NCBI GenBank assembly: GCA_020698575.1
Contig: CM036250.1
Coordinates: forward strand, 27,975,500 to 28,039,499
DNA: 64,000 nt
Reading direction: 5' to 3'
Source: Bostrychus sinensis
Lineage: Eukaryota; Chordata; Actinopteri; Gobiiformes; Eleotridae
The notes under the pieces were generated by a model. It was given only the letters and a program-made list of their open reading frames with translations, had not been told where the DNA came from and did not search any database. A program made the position numbers and the translations under genes. Below, one piece after another: positions 12,170-23,032 of the stretch. Every line of letters begins with the position of its first letter. Within the stretch, counting starts at the first letter, position 1.

Positions 12170-12460
12170 CCTGAATCCCCTCTTCTCTTCTGTGTCTCTC
12201 TGTTAACTCACCAGCCTGACCTTGTCTTCTCTAATGAGCCTGCAGGAAAGTTTGCACATGACAGGCAACAAGCTGTCACCGTCCACCATCAGGAAACCCT
12301 GCTCACAACAGTTCCGATGATAAATCCATCACAGGGACGTCCCAGAGCTAACACCGGGGCTGACGCGACCTTGATCGATCACCGGCCGAGCGACAGATGG
12401 TTATAAGGACGATCTTGTAACTGTACCAGCATTAGCATAATTGCGGGTCTATACTGTACA
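12170..12460. promoter_or_regulatory. Candidate conserved non-coding region
   Basis: A repeat-free stretch with GACGCGACCTTGATCGATCA, CACCGGCCGAGCGACAG and AGCTGTCACCGTCC. CpG density is higher than nearby and there is no long ORF on either strand. Confidence 0.35.
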
Positions 12461-13606
12461 CTTTGGTGGTACAAGGCCACATGGTGCTTGCGCAGCAGCA
12501 GCAGCAGCGGTGGGGCTCTCAACAGAGATGTGAGGCTGTGTGTTGTCTTCTTGCATGAGTTGTGGCATTATTAGAAAAGCGGATTTTGCAAATGCAGCAA
12601 AAACATGCAGAATGTGTCAGAATTAATGGATACACTGGAGCTGTCGGGCATGGGACTAACTTTCTACACAAACTGAACTGTTACAATGCCTATGTCACCA
12701 AACACTGTAATGTTTGGTTGTCTTTCCTTAAAGACTGTAATTAGATCCCCTAATTAAATCCATACATTTTACATAATATTAATATGTGTATACATTTTGT
12801 AAAACAACCTGAGCTGCACAAAAATGTTTGTAACACTGAAAACACATTATTTTTCTCCATATTTTTCTCAGTTGACAAAAGGACACAACTTCTGCGTACA
12901 AACATTATTCTGGCTTATAGAAACTGTTATATTACTCCAATACAAGTAAAAGTCGCTCTGTTAAATCATTACTTAAATTAAAGTACTTAAGTATTACTTT
13001 CCAAAATTCTTAAGTATTCAAAGTACTTTGAAAAATATGTTTTTTTGTTTTTTTTTAGATTTCAAATTGATTGGATTGGATTCAGATTGGATTTCAAATG
13101 AGTATGAATGAATGAATAATTGGGTTAAATATTAATAAAACACATTTTAATACCTTCTAATCCTTTCCTCTAAAGATGAGATGTCAAACTAATTGCATTT
13201 TAGTCCAATCCTAGTCTCCACCTTGGAAAAAGAATATGTTGTACAGAATCAGTAAATAAGAAACAGGAAACTTTATTTAGTGGCTGTCACTGAGTGGGCT
13301 GAGAACATTAGCAAGACAAGCAATATTTAGCAAAGTAAAGCAACAAACCTACATTTAAGTAAAAAGCATGTCAAAAATTATAGACAGAGGTTAGGCAATA
13401 CATGGCTTGAGAGCTATGCAGGAAAAAAATATTTAACAAAAAGCATGCAAAATGTTATTTTTTCCTTCGATTTGTGGAGGGTGGATCTGTGTAATGAACT
13501 AAATTTGTATTCTGATAGATGAGAATGTTGAGCACAGACTGGAAGCTTTGGCCAATCACATGGTTGTGTGGCAATAAATTCTACACTCCAATTGGTTAAT
13601 CTACAC
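12461..13606. other. AT-rich sequence with a short CAG run and an ACTTAAGTA element fragment
   Basis: A (CAG)n-like run lies at about 12496-12511. 12940-13030 carries repeated CAAGTAAAAGT, ATTACTTAAATTAAAGTACT and AAGTATT motifs. These are the fish repeat that also surrounds the GTA arrays at 25.8 and 49 kb. Confidence 0.5.
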
Positions 13607-13690
13607 CAGTGGTTCCCAAAGTGGGGTCTGGGGCCCCCATGTGGGCCATAAAGGTACTGTAGGGAGGCCGTCAGAGGTAGTCTACATTAA
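13607..13690 (+). mobile_element. hAT-like terminal fragment
   Basis: CAGTGGTTCCCAAAGTGGGG is the typical left end of a hAT non-autonomous element. The matching right end was not found downstream, so it is a truncated copy. Confidence 0.5.
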
Positions 13691-13924
13691 GCACATAAAA
13701 TATTTTAGTATGAAATGAATTACAATTAAGTACAGTTATGTATAAAAATATTAGTTATAAGCAATTTTAGCAAATCATCTGTGATTTGTAACTTTTTAAA
13801 ATATAACTCTATGGAAAAAACATGACATTCTGTTTTGAGTAGAGTAACGTTTATTGTTAGGCATGTGCGCGGGATTTCCTCATTTTTAAGGAGGTCACGA
13901 AAGGGTGGAAATAGAGACCACATG

Positions 13925-14100
13925 ATACAATGGCTAATTAGCATGGCTATTAGCAACATGAAGCTAACAGAGCTGACTGCCTCATAGCAGCTGTGGTTTA
14001 AGCACTGAAATTATGTTTTTGAAGTGGAAACAACATTATAACATGTTTAAAAGCTCAGAAAAGTCAATTTAGCAGAATGGGGGACCTTTGAGGTAAACTC
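13925..14100 (-). mobile_element. Family B MITE fragment, antisense
   Basis: GGCTAATTAGCATGGCTATT, GCAACATGAAGCTAACAGA, AAGTGGAAACAACATTATAA and AAAAGTCAATTTAGCAGAAT are the reverse complement of the copy at 21608-22058. Confidence 0.7.
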
Positions 14101-14599
14101 TCAATGTCATAGTAATATATATACTTTTTGTTTTTTTAAATAGTATAAAAGCAGGAAAAGTTAATAAAACATAATACTTCTAATTAATTGAATACATTGC
14201 AATTACAGCTGCCTTTGTAGTGTGTCTCTTGCCCAAGTTTCAGATTTATTGTAGGTACAAAACATGTTTTAAATGAACTCAGTGAATGAAATGATTGTAC
14301 TTAATCAGTCTATCAGTCTATAATCAGTCCTCACTATGTTAAAATGTTTAATTCATGATAGAAAGTCATTATTTTGCTGCAAATAGTAAATCTCTATTCC
14401 ATTTAATGCCTCTACAGCCCTATACATTTCTTATTTTCTAGTCCATATCCTCCCATCCTTCCACTCTGTGGCCCATATCCCTCACACTGACTTTTGTGTG
14501 AATCCCCAGCGCTCCTCCCGCAGCCTCGTCCTCTCCACATTGAGTTTTCAGATCACATCCTGGCACTGGCTTTACACACTAAGTCACTCTATACCTCAT

Positions 14600-14820
14600 C
14601 ACTCAGTGGAAAGTCAAGGAGAGGGCGCAGGCAGGCAGATAGAGAAAGAGTAAAAAAAAAAAAAAAGGACTGCAGACATGGGGGGATGGGTGGGTGAAAG
14701 GGTTTGAACGGAGAGCAAGGGGAGGAAGATGAGCGGGGTCAAAGGTTAGAGAAATTGAAAAAGCAATGAGGTCAAAAGAGGAGAGTTAAGGGAATACTGA
14801 GCGAGTGATACAAAAGAAAG
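14600..14820 (+). other. Purine-rich strand segment
   Basis: Runs of AGGGAGAG-type sequence with an A15 tract. Embedded GGGTCAAAGGTTA (about 14738) resembles a DR1 nuclear-receptor site. It may be low-complexity sequence only. Confidence 0.4.
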
Positions 14821-15068
14821 ATTGTGCTTTGAAAATTGGCAAATTTATAATGTGGTTTTTCTTTGGCCAGCATTATAACAAGGACAAGGAGATAGATATT
14901 TTTAGCAACTATTATAATATTAAGAGAAAAAAAGATTAATATTTTTGATAATATTGTAATAGGGCACTGTAAAAAAGCAGTAAATGACAAATAAACAAAA
15001 ACATTATATACACTGCAAAAAAACAAACTTTTGTCCTGCAGAAATATACTGTTATTCTAGTTATGTTT

Positions 15069-15069
<1 letters not shown>

Positions 15070-15120
<51 letters not shown>
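15070..15120 (+). repeat. (ATT)n microsatellite
   Basis: About 17 uninterrupted ATT units. The poly-N and poly-I open frames across it are artefacts. Confidence 0.95.
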
Positions 15121-18028
15121 CAAACACCTTCAATATAGCATCCATTCTCACATTTCTGCAGGAAAATACGTTTATCTTACAGACTCACAGGAAAGGTAAG
15201 TTAAACTACTGTGCAGAATAGAGGCAGCATATACTGTCTGAAAAAGCCTGTAAAAAAGTAAAAGTTTACGGTAAAACGGTAAAAGGTTTTATCTGTTTTT
15301 TACATTTATTGTCCTTTACTTTTTTTCTTCTTAAAGGGCATAGTAAAGTTTTCATTTAAAAATAGAAATAAACATTTATTGTCATTGTTGTAATAATACC
15401 TAAAATAAAATGCTGGTTGTTAATTTACAGAAAATCTAGATTAAATATGCAGTTTTGTATACAATAAAAAAAAGTATATATATAGTGTTTTTACTGTAAG
15501 TAAGATTTATTTATTTATTTTTACAGTATAGGCTTTATTATCAAGTATTTAAATTAGTTCTGGCCAATCACATGCTTGCATACAAAGAGGTTTAAAATAA
15601 GCGGCTGTTAGTCTACACAGCTTATTACCATCAAATCAAAAACACACTTAAAACGTACAGAGAGATGGCTATTCCAGCACTGGCTATGTCTACTTCTACA
15701 ACCAAACAGCACAACAAGTAAACTAGTAAACTATCTAATGAATAACTACTAAAAATAGAAAGTGAGGCATATATTTAAGCAAGGCAGTGGCAAATAAGGT
15801 GACAATAACAGTGGAATCACATTTATCCAACACTAAAGCAAAAAGTTTAAGCTCTAAACTCAGCTTGGATGTTATTTACTATCATGTTAGGAAGGCTGAT
15901 TTCAAAAGTGCCAGAGGGTCAAAAAATGCTTTTTGGTCCCAAAAAGCACTGCATCTGGTATGGCTCTCAGTTTTTCTCTCTGAATTTAAAGTTTAGAAAG
16001 CTTCAAGGAAACTAAAACAAACATCTTCTGCTGCTGTTTATTGCCACATTATATAGTAATACTGTACTCTTGTATCGCTACAAAAGAGGCTCTCTCCTGC
16101 ACTCTGGTAAATAGCAATGCATGTTAAAATTTTATCTCATATGGAAACAACATGTGAGGCTCTTTAGTGATGGTGCTGTTTATGTGAAAGATACAGCAGA
16201 CAAGCTATTGGTTATGGGTAAGCTGAACCAAATGATGCATTAGTTCAGCAAGGGTTATGTGATGAGCTCTAAATACTGTGTGTGTCTAAACCTGACTGGA
16301 GACTTTAATAAAAGTTGCAAACAAGCAGAAACATTCATTCGGCTACACCACTGCAACAACATCCTTATTGTTAGCTAATTGTCTGATACATTTTTAATCA
16401 GTTACATTCCTAATGGCGAAAAACCGAGAAACAATTAATCACTAACATCCCTAATTAAAACAAATGCAAATTATTGTGATAAAAAAAACAAACACGCTGA
16501 CGGCAAAAAAACAGCACAGCATTGCAGAGGGAAAGATAGGGATAGAGACCGGGAAGAAGAGAGCAGTCCGGAGATTTATGGCAGCTTGTTATGGAGCAGC
16601 CACTGAGTAACAGAAGGTGAGAGCAGCTGAATAATTCATGAGCTGCGCGCATGTGTGTGAGTGTGTGTAAATGTGTGTGTGAGGGAGGGAGACACGGGTG
16701 ACAGAAACAGATGAAATATACACTTATGTCTCTCACACACCTCTGGACCACCTCATCCACGAGGAAACAAAAAGACAAGCCTTTCCATGACCTGCATCCA
16801 GTCAGGGATGTAGCAACAACAGACGCCTGGAAACATGACCTCTGTTCTCCAGACTCAATCAATACTGTCTGATTATGGTGTCTAGATATTTTACTATATT
16901 TGATTTAATGTAGCAGTGGGATAGCGTCTAGTGCTGGGTGATAAACTAAATTAATTCAGTTAAGTTTAATGTGTTTTTGAACAACGTCAAATCCAGCTAT
17001 GTTGTAAAAAGCCTTGATGGAAACAGTTTCTGGTTTCCAACATACTGTCCACATTAGTAAAGGCTGATGCTGCTGCAGGCATGTAAAGCAGACTCTCTGT
17101 ATGCTAAAGATGTGATGTTTTGATTCTGCAAAGTGAGAGGAAATGGGCAAAAGTGCAGTGGCGAGGTGTGTACTTGTTGCATTTTGCATCTTAGCTGCTT
17201 GCTTTTTATTGATTGAGCTCTTTTTTGCAACACTTAGAAGTTCAGCTTCCAGTTGGCTTCCAGTACTTCACTGTATATTCCAAGCAACTTGAATAAAAAC
17301 CCCCAACAGTATGTTTGTTTTGTTGTTGTTGTTTGTTTTGTTTACCTTAGAGTGGTTAGTTATAAAAAATGACAAGCCTTATAAGTAGCATCTTATCTGC
17401 AATGATTGCTGTGTACTTGGTGGTTTATACAAATTAGCCATGCAATGTTTAGGCTCATGTTTTTTGGGGGGGTTTTGCAAGACTCCAGTGAGGAAGTTTC
17501 CTTCATACGTGACCAAACACCAAACATATGTTCTGGATTTTCTGTCCATGAAGAAATGTAAAGTATCACTCCAGCACAACTACAAAAGCAAAGATCTGGC
17601 CCGCAGATAAATGTACTTTTATCAGTGAGTTTAGTTGAATATATGGATATGTTGAAAAAGTAAATCTGGACCTCATGATATCAAAAGGTATAATTAAGGA
17701 CAGTGCATTGCCTTTCAATATGGTATTCCATATGCAAGTAGTAAAATATCCACAATATATACGGACTTTAAAGGGTTAGTACTTTAAGAGATTCAAGACT
17801 GACCAATAGAGGAAAGTTGAGCAAAATTCCTACCAATAGCAAACAAAAGAGAATATAAGCTTTCAGTGATGCAATGCCAAGACCAAACCAAAAACAGCTA
17901 TATTTGTAGTCATTTTTATAATCAGGACGCACAAAAACACCACAAAAGGCACTCAGACTTGATAACAATGTTTTCCTGCAAAACATCTTTGCAGCAATCT
18001 AGCATTCCTTCCACAATCAGACTTAACA
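15121..18028. other. Downstream plxna3 intron, nothing further recognised
   Basis: Lies just 3' of the plexin donor. It contains low-complexity T/TG stretches (16640-16690, 17310-17340). I searched it by eye for the next plexin exon (the NFCGL-type start of the following sema segment) and did not find it. Confidence 0.5.
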
Positions 18029-18073
18029 TCACTTTAATAGCGGCTGATGAACACAAAAACACTTGTGGGAGAC

Positions 18074-18079
18074 ACTCAC
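18074..18079 (-). other. plxna3: Splice donor of the plxna3 first coding exon
   Basis: The minus-strand sequence AACTCG/GTGAGTGTC places a consensus GTGAGT donor directly after codon 390, in phase 0. The encoded ...ELACINS end matches where vertebrate plexin-A first coding exons stop. Confidence 0.9.
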
Positions 18080-19249
18080 CGAGTTGATGCAGGCCAGCTC
18101 CTTGTTGAGCAGCCAGGGCAGCGAGAGCTTCCCCTCCCCTCTGTAACACGACTGAATCCTCTCTTTAATCTTCTCTTTTATCCTCCTCATCGTGAACAGG
18201 CACAGCGCCGACTCCTTGGGCGGCTTGGCTCTGTTTTTCTGACCCTGGGCGAACACCGTAAATAGAACCTCCTCGTGTTCGGGAATACCGAGAGACCTTG
18301 CCAAGCGGGTTCCAGGCCTGGCGAGATAAGCATCCTGAACGAGACGGTATTCCACGCCATCTTTTGTGCAACCAATAGGGAACTCCACATATGAGTAGAA
18401 CTTCGGGTCGTCGACACATAGGCGCACAATTTTCGAGGTAAAGAACTGTTCGCTGCTTGCGTCTGGTGAGGTAAGCTGGGTATCTAGCTGAAGGGTCAGG
18501 TAGTACACGAACTGTTCGCTGTTGAAGCCATAAATGTAATAAATGTCAAACGCTGGGAATTTTGACAAGGTATCTGAAGGAATTTTGAGCTGTGAAGATA
18601 CAAATTCATCTTGATAGACAAAGCTGAACATGTCAGCATTCTCCTCGTTGGACATCAACTTCCGGCTTGACAAGGTAGGGAAGTACTCCGATTTTCCGTC
18701 AATGGGAGTTCCGACAAAAAGTTTACCTCCACCACCAAAGATATCAGGAGAGATCACCACACCGGACATGGTACCCGCCTCAGCCACACTGGATAGATAG
18801 TGCTCCTTGCGATGATGGGGTTCGCCAAGTTTGAACAAGTCGTCCAGGCGAAGGAACTGGCATATCCCTTGAGAGGTGCTACCGCAAGCAATCAGACGGT
18901 TATGGGCGGCGTCGAGGAGCAGGAGTTTGTTGACGTTGGAGGTTTGGACCAATTCGTGAGGGCAGGATTGGACGCCAGGAGGGGGGTAACAGCGAGGGTT
19001 GTCAGTGACCGGCCCGGTGACATGGCTCCGAAGCTTGGTAAGGTTGCTCGATAGCTTGTAAATCCAGTTGACAGCACCGAGGTAGACCTCGCTGGTTTTG
19101 TTGTTGACCACCAAATGCGTGAGCCCTCCTTCCGGTGGGGAGAAGGAGAGAAAAGAAGATGGAGATGGCGAGGAGGTAGTGGTTCTGGAGAAGGTGAGGA
19201 GAAATAGGGTTGGGAGGATGAGTAGGGGAGGGTAATGGTGGGAGGACAT
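18080..19249 (-). CDS. plxna3: Plexin-A3, first coding exon (signal peptide and most of the sema domain), partial
   Basis: A-type plexins are single-pass neuronal receptors for class 3 semaphorins, acting with neuropilins in axon guidance; the sema domain is their extracellular ligand-binding and autoinhibitory head. The exon encodes 390 residues. Residues 1-21 form a hydrophobic signal peptide, followed by a Ser/Thr/Pro-rich stretch (22-39) and then sema blades. Visible hallmarks are YLGAVN (56-61), HVTGP (76-80), RCYPPP (86-91), LRLDDLFKLGEPHHRKEHYL (133-152), EYFPTLSSRKL (188-198), QDEFVSSQ (213-220), VEFPIGC (288-294) and SCYRGEG (367-373). Cysteines at 87, 96, 122 and 130 fit the conserved sema disulfides; N50 (NKT) and N69 (NLT) are glycosylation sequons. 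The ATG has a good context (CACCACCATG). The DDLFKLGEPHHRKEHYL, QLDTQ and PWLLNKEL segments favour A3 over A1, A2 and A4; the paralogue call is from memory, not alignment. Translation stops at the window's only plexin exon, so the gene continues to the left. Confidence 0.93.
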
Positions 19250-19393
19250 GGTGGTGAGGAAAGGGAAGGTGTGGATTTCTAGTTGTAGAAGTTAATCCTT
19301 GTTGGGTCACTTGATATTTTAGAGGGCTCTGATGATTTGGAAACTTTCAAGAAGTAACTCCCTCTTCCTTGTGTCCCTCTTTGTCAGTTGATC

Positions 19394-19405
19394 TTACAAC
19401 CTCAT
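19394..19405 (-). other. Upstream ORF 2 in the plxna3 leader (3 codons)
   Basis: ATG AGG TTG TAA follows uORF 1 with an ATGA stop-start overlap. It ends 144 nt before the main ATG. Confidence 0.35.
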
Positions 19406-19425
19406 CCCCTGAGCTTCAACCACAT
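19402..19425 (-). other. Upstream ORF 1 in the plxna3 leader (7 codons)
   Basis: If the acceptor at 19438 is used, the leader contains ATG TGG TTG AAG CTC AGG GGA TGA. Its stop overlaps the next upstream ATG as ATGA. Such short uORFs commonly lower translation of the main frame; that role is inferred. Confidence 0.4.
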
Positions 19426-19440
19426 CTGCCACCAGCCCTG

Positions 19441-19804
19441 AGGAGGAGAAGAGAGGCAAAATGTCAGCAAAAACATCATATATCACGTCATATATCAGCA
19501 CAGATGACATCACTTCACTGACATCATTGGTAAGCAACCCACTGGCTTCAAACCATAAGGAAAATGCCATTGTTTGCAAGATGGATCACACATTAATTCA
19601 GCAAGTTTGTCTAGACCAGCTTATAATATCAGCTTGTTTCAATCACCGGCCCTGACCAATTAGAGAGCTCTATCACAAAATAGTAAAGTAATAGTGCCTA
19701 AACGTAGACTGAAGCTGGGGATCTTCAAGTTCATGGGTAAATGCTCTGTCTGCTGAGCCACAAACCCCTTATACTATATCTTACAACAGTAAAGAATACA
19801 CTTT
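19441..19804. other. Intron upstream of the plexin exon
   Basis: Immediately 5' of the proposed acceptor on the minus strand. A small antisense tRNA-like motif (GCTCTGTCTGCTGAGCCAC) at 19742 is probably a SINE remnant. Nothing else was seen. Confidence 0.45.
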
Positions 19805-20048
19805 AGGCTGGCAGTAGCTCTGTCGGCGGAGACGTTCACTGACTAACCCAAAGATTTGAGGTTTAGTCCCTGCTACCAGCATTGCATAATGTCATTGTTT
19901 CCTTGGGCAAGACACTTCACCCACATTGCCTGTATGAATGTGTTAGTGTGATTGCGTGTTTGGTGGTGGTCGGTGAGGCTATAGGCATAGATTGGCAGTC
20001 ATGCTTCTGTCAGCTGTAACCACTACAGATTGTGACTGAGTGAATAAA
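19805..20048 (+). repeat. tRNA-derived SINE (family C), near full length
   Basis: Box A-like TAGCTCTGTCGG (19815-19826) and box B-like GGTTTAGTCCC (19860-19870) form a tRNA-related head. The conserved fish SINE body follows: CCTTGGGCAAGACACTTCAC, GGTGGTGGTCGGTGAGGC and AACCACTACAGATTGTGACT, with an AATAAATA tail. Confidence 0.85.
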
Positions 20049-21074
20049 TATTGCACCTAATTGTAAAGCAACTTTAATCATCAAGAAACAATCAAGAACA
20101 TTTCTATATAAGACTAATGCATTATTATTATTTTTGATAAATTGCCCCCTTGTGAGTATATCTGGCATATCCTACAATACCACAGAATCCAGAATCCAAA
20201 AAAATAAAAATTAAAAAAATCTTTGATCCAGATGATATTGTGGCTCCATACCCACAAACTAATTTCTTCTTTGACTCATTACTGACCTTTCCTGACCTCC
20301 TGTTTACTTTGAGTGATCTTGCAAACAGACTAACAAAACCAACTAGAAAACACATGCTGGCAAAAACACACCATCCTTAATGAATGTAATACGTTTTTCA
20401 AACAGAGCCCACTTTTGAGAAAACATAACGTCATCCATCTTTGATTCACATGGCTTGGAAAGACACCTCATTGCTGTGTCACCACTTGTTTTGGTCTATT
20501 GACTTCTACATATTGGGCTTGTGTCATGCAGTGGAGAGAATCTTTCACACAAAAAGACAGTGCCTGTGGGCATTGATCGTGTGGAGGTATTAAAAGATTT
20601 TGCGGGCAACATGCTGTGTACTCCAAATATATGAACTCAGATGTGCGTCAAAGCAGGGTAAAAAGGGACTTTGAATAAGAACCTCTAGGTGAGTCAGTGA
20701 TAGCTTCATTCTATTATAGTATATTTAGCATAGAGCAACAGAGTGGGAACAGTAGGTAGCCGATAAAACAGGAGAAGCAGTGAAAAGGGGAAAGAAGTCA
20801 AAGCTATTTGGCTTCATCCCAGGTCAATACAGAGACTGCAGAGATGGAGGGAAAGATCGGTGAAAGTGAAAATGGAGAAAAAATAAGTGAGAATCAAAAG
20901 GCTCAGCTATTCCACTGTGTTCTGTTCAGGCTACTCACTATCTCTGGTTTACAGCCTGGAGGTGAAGCACAGTCAAGCCTATCCCAAAATGCACCCAAAG
21001 CCAGGTCTCACTTGTCATTAGCAGCCCTTAGATATGATAAAATTTCAATTTAGTTTATAAGTAAAAGCCCCACA
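20049..21074. other. Unassigned sequence
   Basis: AT-rich sequence. The stretch 20808-21053 is open on the plus strand for 81 codons but shows no domain, start context or splice sites. Confidence 0.4.
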
Positions 21075-21079
21075 ATAGA

Positions 21080-21180
21080 TAGGGGCACCTTGGTAGTTCA
21101 CCTGGCAGAGCACATAACACAAACATCGGGGACGACCCAATACGGCAATTTGTCCAGTGACAATATCCTCTCGCACCCTG
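21080..21180 (+). repeat. tRNA-headed SINE fragment
   Basis: GGTAGTTCACCTGGCAGAGC resembles box A of the GCTCACCTGGTAGAGC type SINE head. The following CGGGGACGACCCAAT is a decayed box B region. Confidence 0.45.
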
Positions 21181-21607
21181 TTGCCTGTACATCTACTCGA
21201 GTGTATGTCAAATAAAGGCAAACAAAAGCTTCCAAAATGTGTATAAAGTATAAGTTGCTGAATAAAACTTACATACAGAGCAAGACGTAAGCACATACTT
21301 TTTTACATAGTTTCAATATTTCAATATATGTTTAATACGCATCTTACAACACTAATCTGGCCAACCTTTAATTGTACAAGTTACAAGACAGAGAAGAGGT
21401 GTCTGAAAAAAGTCTTTTAGAGGCTGAGACCGAGTCAAAACTGAGACCAAGACAAACCCTGTGACACTAATTAGAGAGAAAATACAGAAAATCAGAGGTT
21501 CAGATATATTAATGATGATTTCAATGAACTAATGCTAACAGTCACCAGCAAAGTGAGACGGAAAATCCTCCTGGTTTTTCCAACGCTTTCTTACACGGCT
21601 TGTTTAA

Positions 21608-22058
21608 AGTTCTCCTATTATGCTATATCAACTTTTTGGCGCTTTTAATCATGTTATAATGTTGTTTCCACCTCAAAAATATACCTGGAGTAGTATTTTT
21701 GTTTCATTTACATAGGTTTAAGTAATCCTGTCCTCTTTCCCAAAAAACTGGAAACGCTCGGTTTTACAACTCTTTGTAGACACGTGAAACCAGGAAGTGT
21801 TCCTATGTGTTTCATACATCTTAACTGGACTCATTCTGATCATTTCAGAGCTGCATTAATCTATCTGTTAGCATCATGTTGCTAATAGCCATGCTAAATA
21901 GCCAATGTATGCTCGGTCCAAAGGGAAACGTTAACAGCTCTCCAAAAGAAGATATTTTCCATACATATGCATTATTTTAAGTTACAAAACATGAAATACT
22001 AATGCAAACGTGTCCAAAACTATTTCAGAAAGCCTGAAAAAAGCATAATATAGGACCT
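21608..22058 (+). mobile_element. Full-length TTAA-flanked MITE, piggyBac-like (family B)
   Basis: Bounded by TTAA at 21604-21607 and TTAA at 22059-22062. The left end AGTTCTCCTATTATGC and the reverse complement of the right end AGGTCCTATATTATGC form terminal inverted repeats. The element has no ORF, so it would depend on a transposase supplied elsewhere. Fragments occur at 10690, 13925, 30215, 53280 and 55170. Confidence 0.75.
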
Positions 22059-22439
22059 TTAAACAGTCACATATTCATCCACTTTACTTTTTTCTGCCTA
22101 ATCACATCCAAGACCATAGAAAAGTGGTCTTGAGACAGGTCTTAAGGCCAAGAGCAGTCTATGACATATGATATGACTCCCAATTTTTTCCCTACACCAA
22201 TAGTTTTTTACCACTACTAATTGCTATTCAACAAGAGTTCAACTTGTATAACTCTGTGCACACTGGCTGGGTATTTAATTACCATAAAAGTGAACCCACT
22301 AAAGTGCAAATAATCTTTTAACTACTATCATTTTATAATAGCTCAAACCGCTTTACTGCAATAATAACATCTCTCTTCTTTGTCCTTCTATCATCCTACA
22401 GTCATTTCACGAGTTCACCGGTTTATGTTCAACTTAATA

Positions 22440-22700
22440 CAAAGCACAAGGCGAGTGCTTGTTTAATAATGAAGTTTGGTTAGTGAGCTATTCTCGGCTC
22501 TTATTTCAGCCTCATTCCTCCTTTCATTAGACTTCGGCTGCGTCTCCTTTCCTAAGACACTAAGACACTCCTTGTCAATAGTGCCTTTCATGTACGGACT
22601 GACCGTGATTACAGTGGTCTATGACGATGCGGCTGCCTGTCCCATCGGAACAATGAGGCCAGTGTTCCGGCCCACGAACACTCGAACTGTATCTGGTCTG
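22440..22700. promoter_or_regulatory. Candidate conserved non-coding region
   Basis: Repeat-free sequence including CTTATTTCAGCCTCATTCC, GACTTCGGCTGCGTCTCC and CTATGACGATGCGGCTGCC. It has higher complexity than its neighbours. The 115-codon plus-strand frame over it lacks recognisable features. Confidence 0.3.
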
Positions 22701-22960
22701 GTCAAAGATATTTTAAAGGGGCACTACCCGATTTGTTTTGTTTTTTGTTTTGTTTTTTTGCATTTGAGCAAAACGGTTTTATCTTCTCAGAGCCTAATAA
22801 TTGTATCTCCTCAAACCTTATAGGTTTTATTAAGGATTTCAATAAACTTCTTAACTCTGTGTAATGGTCATCGATCGGGTGCCACGGAAGTCTCAAGTCT
22901 GGCATGAAAGTGGCCCATGACATTTCTCTGATTACATCACATGAAGAAAAGTCCATGAAC
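22701..22960 (+). repeat. Dispersed repeat, copy related to 41233-41420
   Basis: Begins TTTTAAAGGGGCACTACCCG, matching ATTTAAAGATGCACTACCTG at 41231. Both continue into a GTTTTATTA-containing interior. The ends are unresolved. Confidence 0.45.
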
Positions 22961-22984
22961 AGGAATTGTCATTGCCTGGAAAAT

Positions 22985-23032
22985 CCAGACTGATATGTCT
23001 CTGTATTATTCTACAGAGAAATATCAGTCTGG
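22985..23032 (+). repeat. Near-perfect hairpin (21-bp arms, 6-nt loop)
   Basis: CCAGACTGATATGTCTCTGTA pairs with TACAGAGAAATATCAGTCTGG with one mismatch across 21 bp, around a TTATTC loop. The flanks GAATTGTCATTGCCTGGAAA and TTTCCAGGCAAGAATTGTCA (about 23413) are also inverted copies, so it may belong to a 0.47-kb inverted-repeat element spanning about 22960-23440. Confidence 0.8.

Larger units (their letters stand above)
19250..19437 (-). other. plxna3: Probable 5' UTR part of the first coding plxna3 exon
   Basis: Read on the minus strand, a long pyrimidine run (CCTCTCTTCTCCTCCTCAG) ends at 19438 and is followed by GGCTGGTGG. This is a near-ideal splice acceptor. It would give a 1358-nt exon with 188 nt of 5' UTR, which implies a separate upstream non-coding first exon and promoter that I could not locate. 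A weaker alternative acceptor is the CTACAACTAG ending near 19281. Confidence 0.6.

Noticed and set aside
14936..15199. Poly-Asn and poly-Ile frames
   Set aside because: Artefacts of the (ATT)n microsatellite.
16455..16862. 135-codon antisense open frame
   Set aside because: Composition follows TG/CA-rich sequence (His/Thr/Leu runs). No homology recognised.
18165..18429. Open frames antisense or out of frame within the plexin exon
   Set aside because: Shadows of the true sema-domain reading frame.
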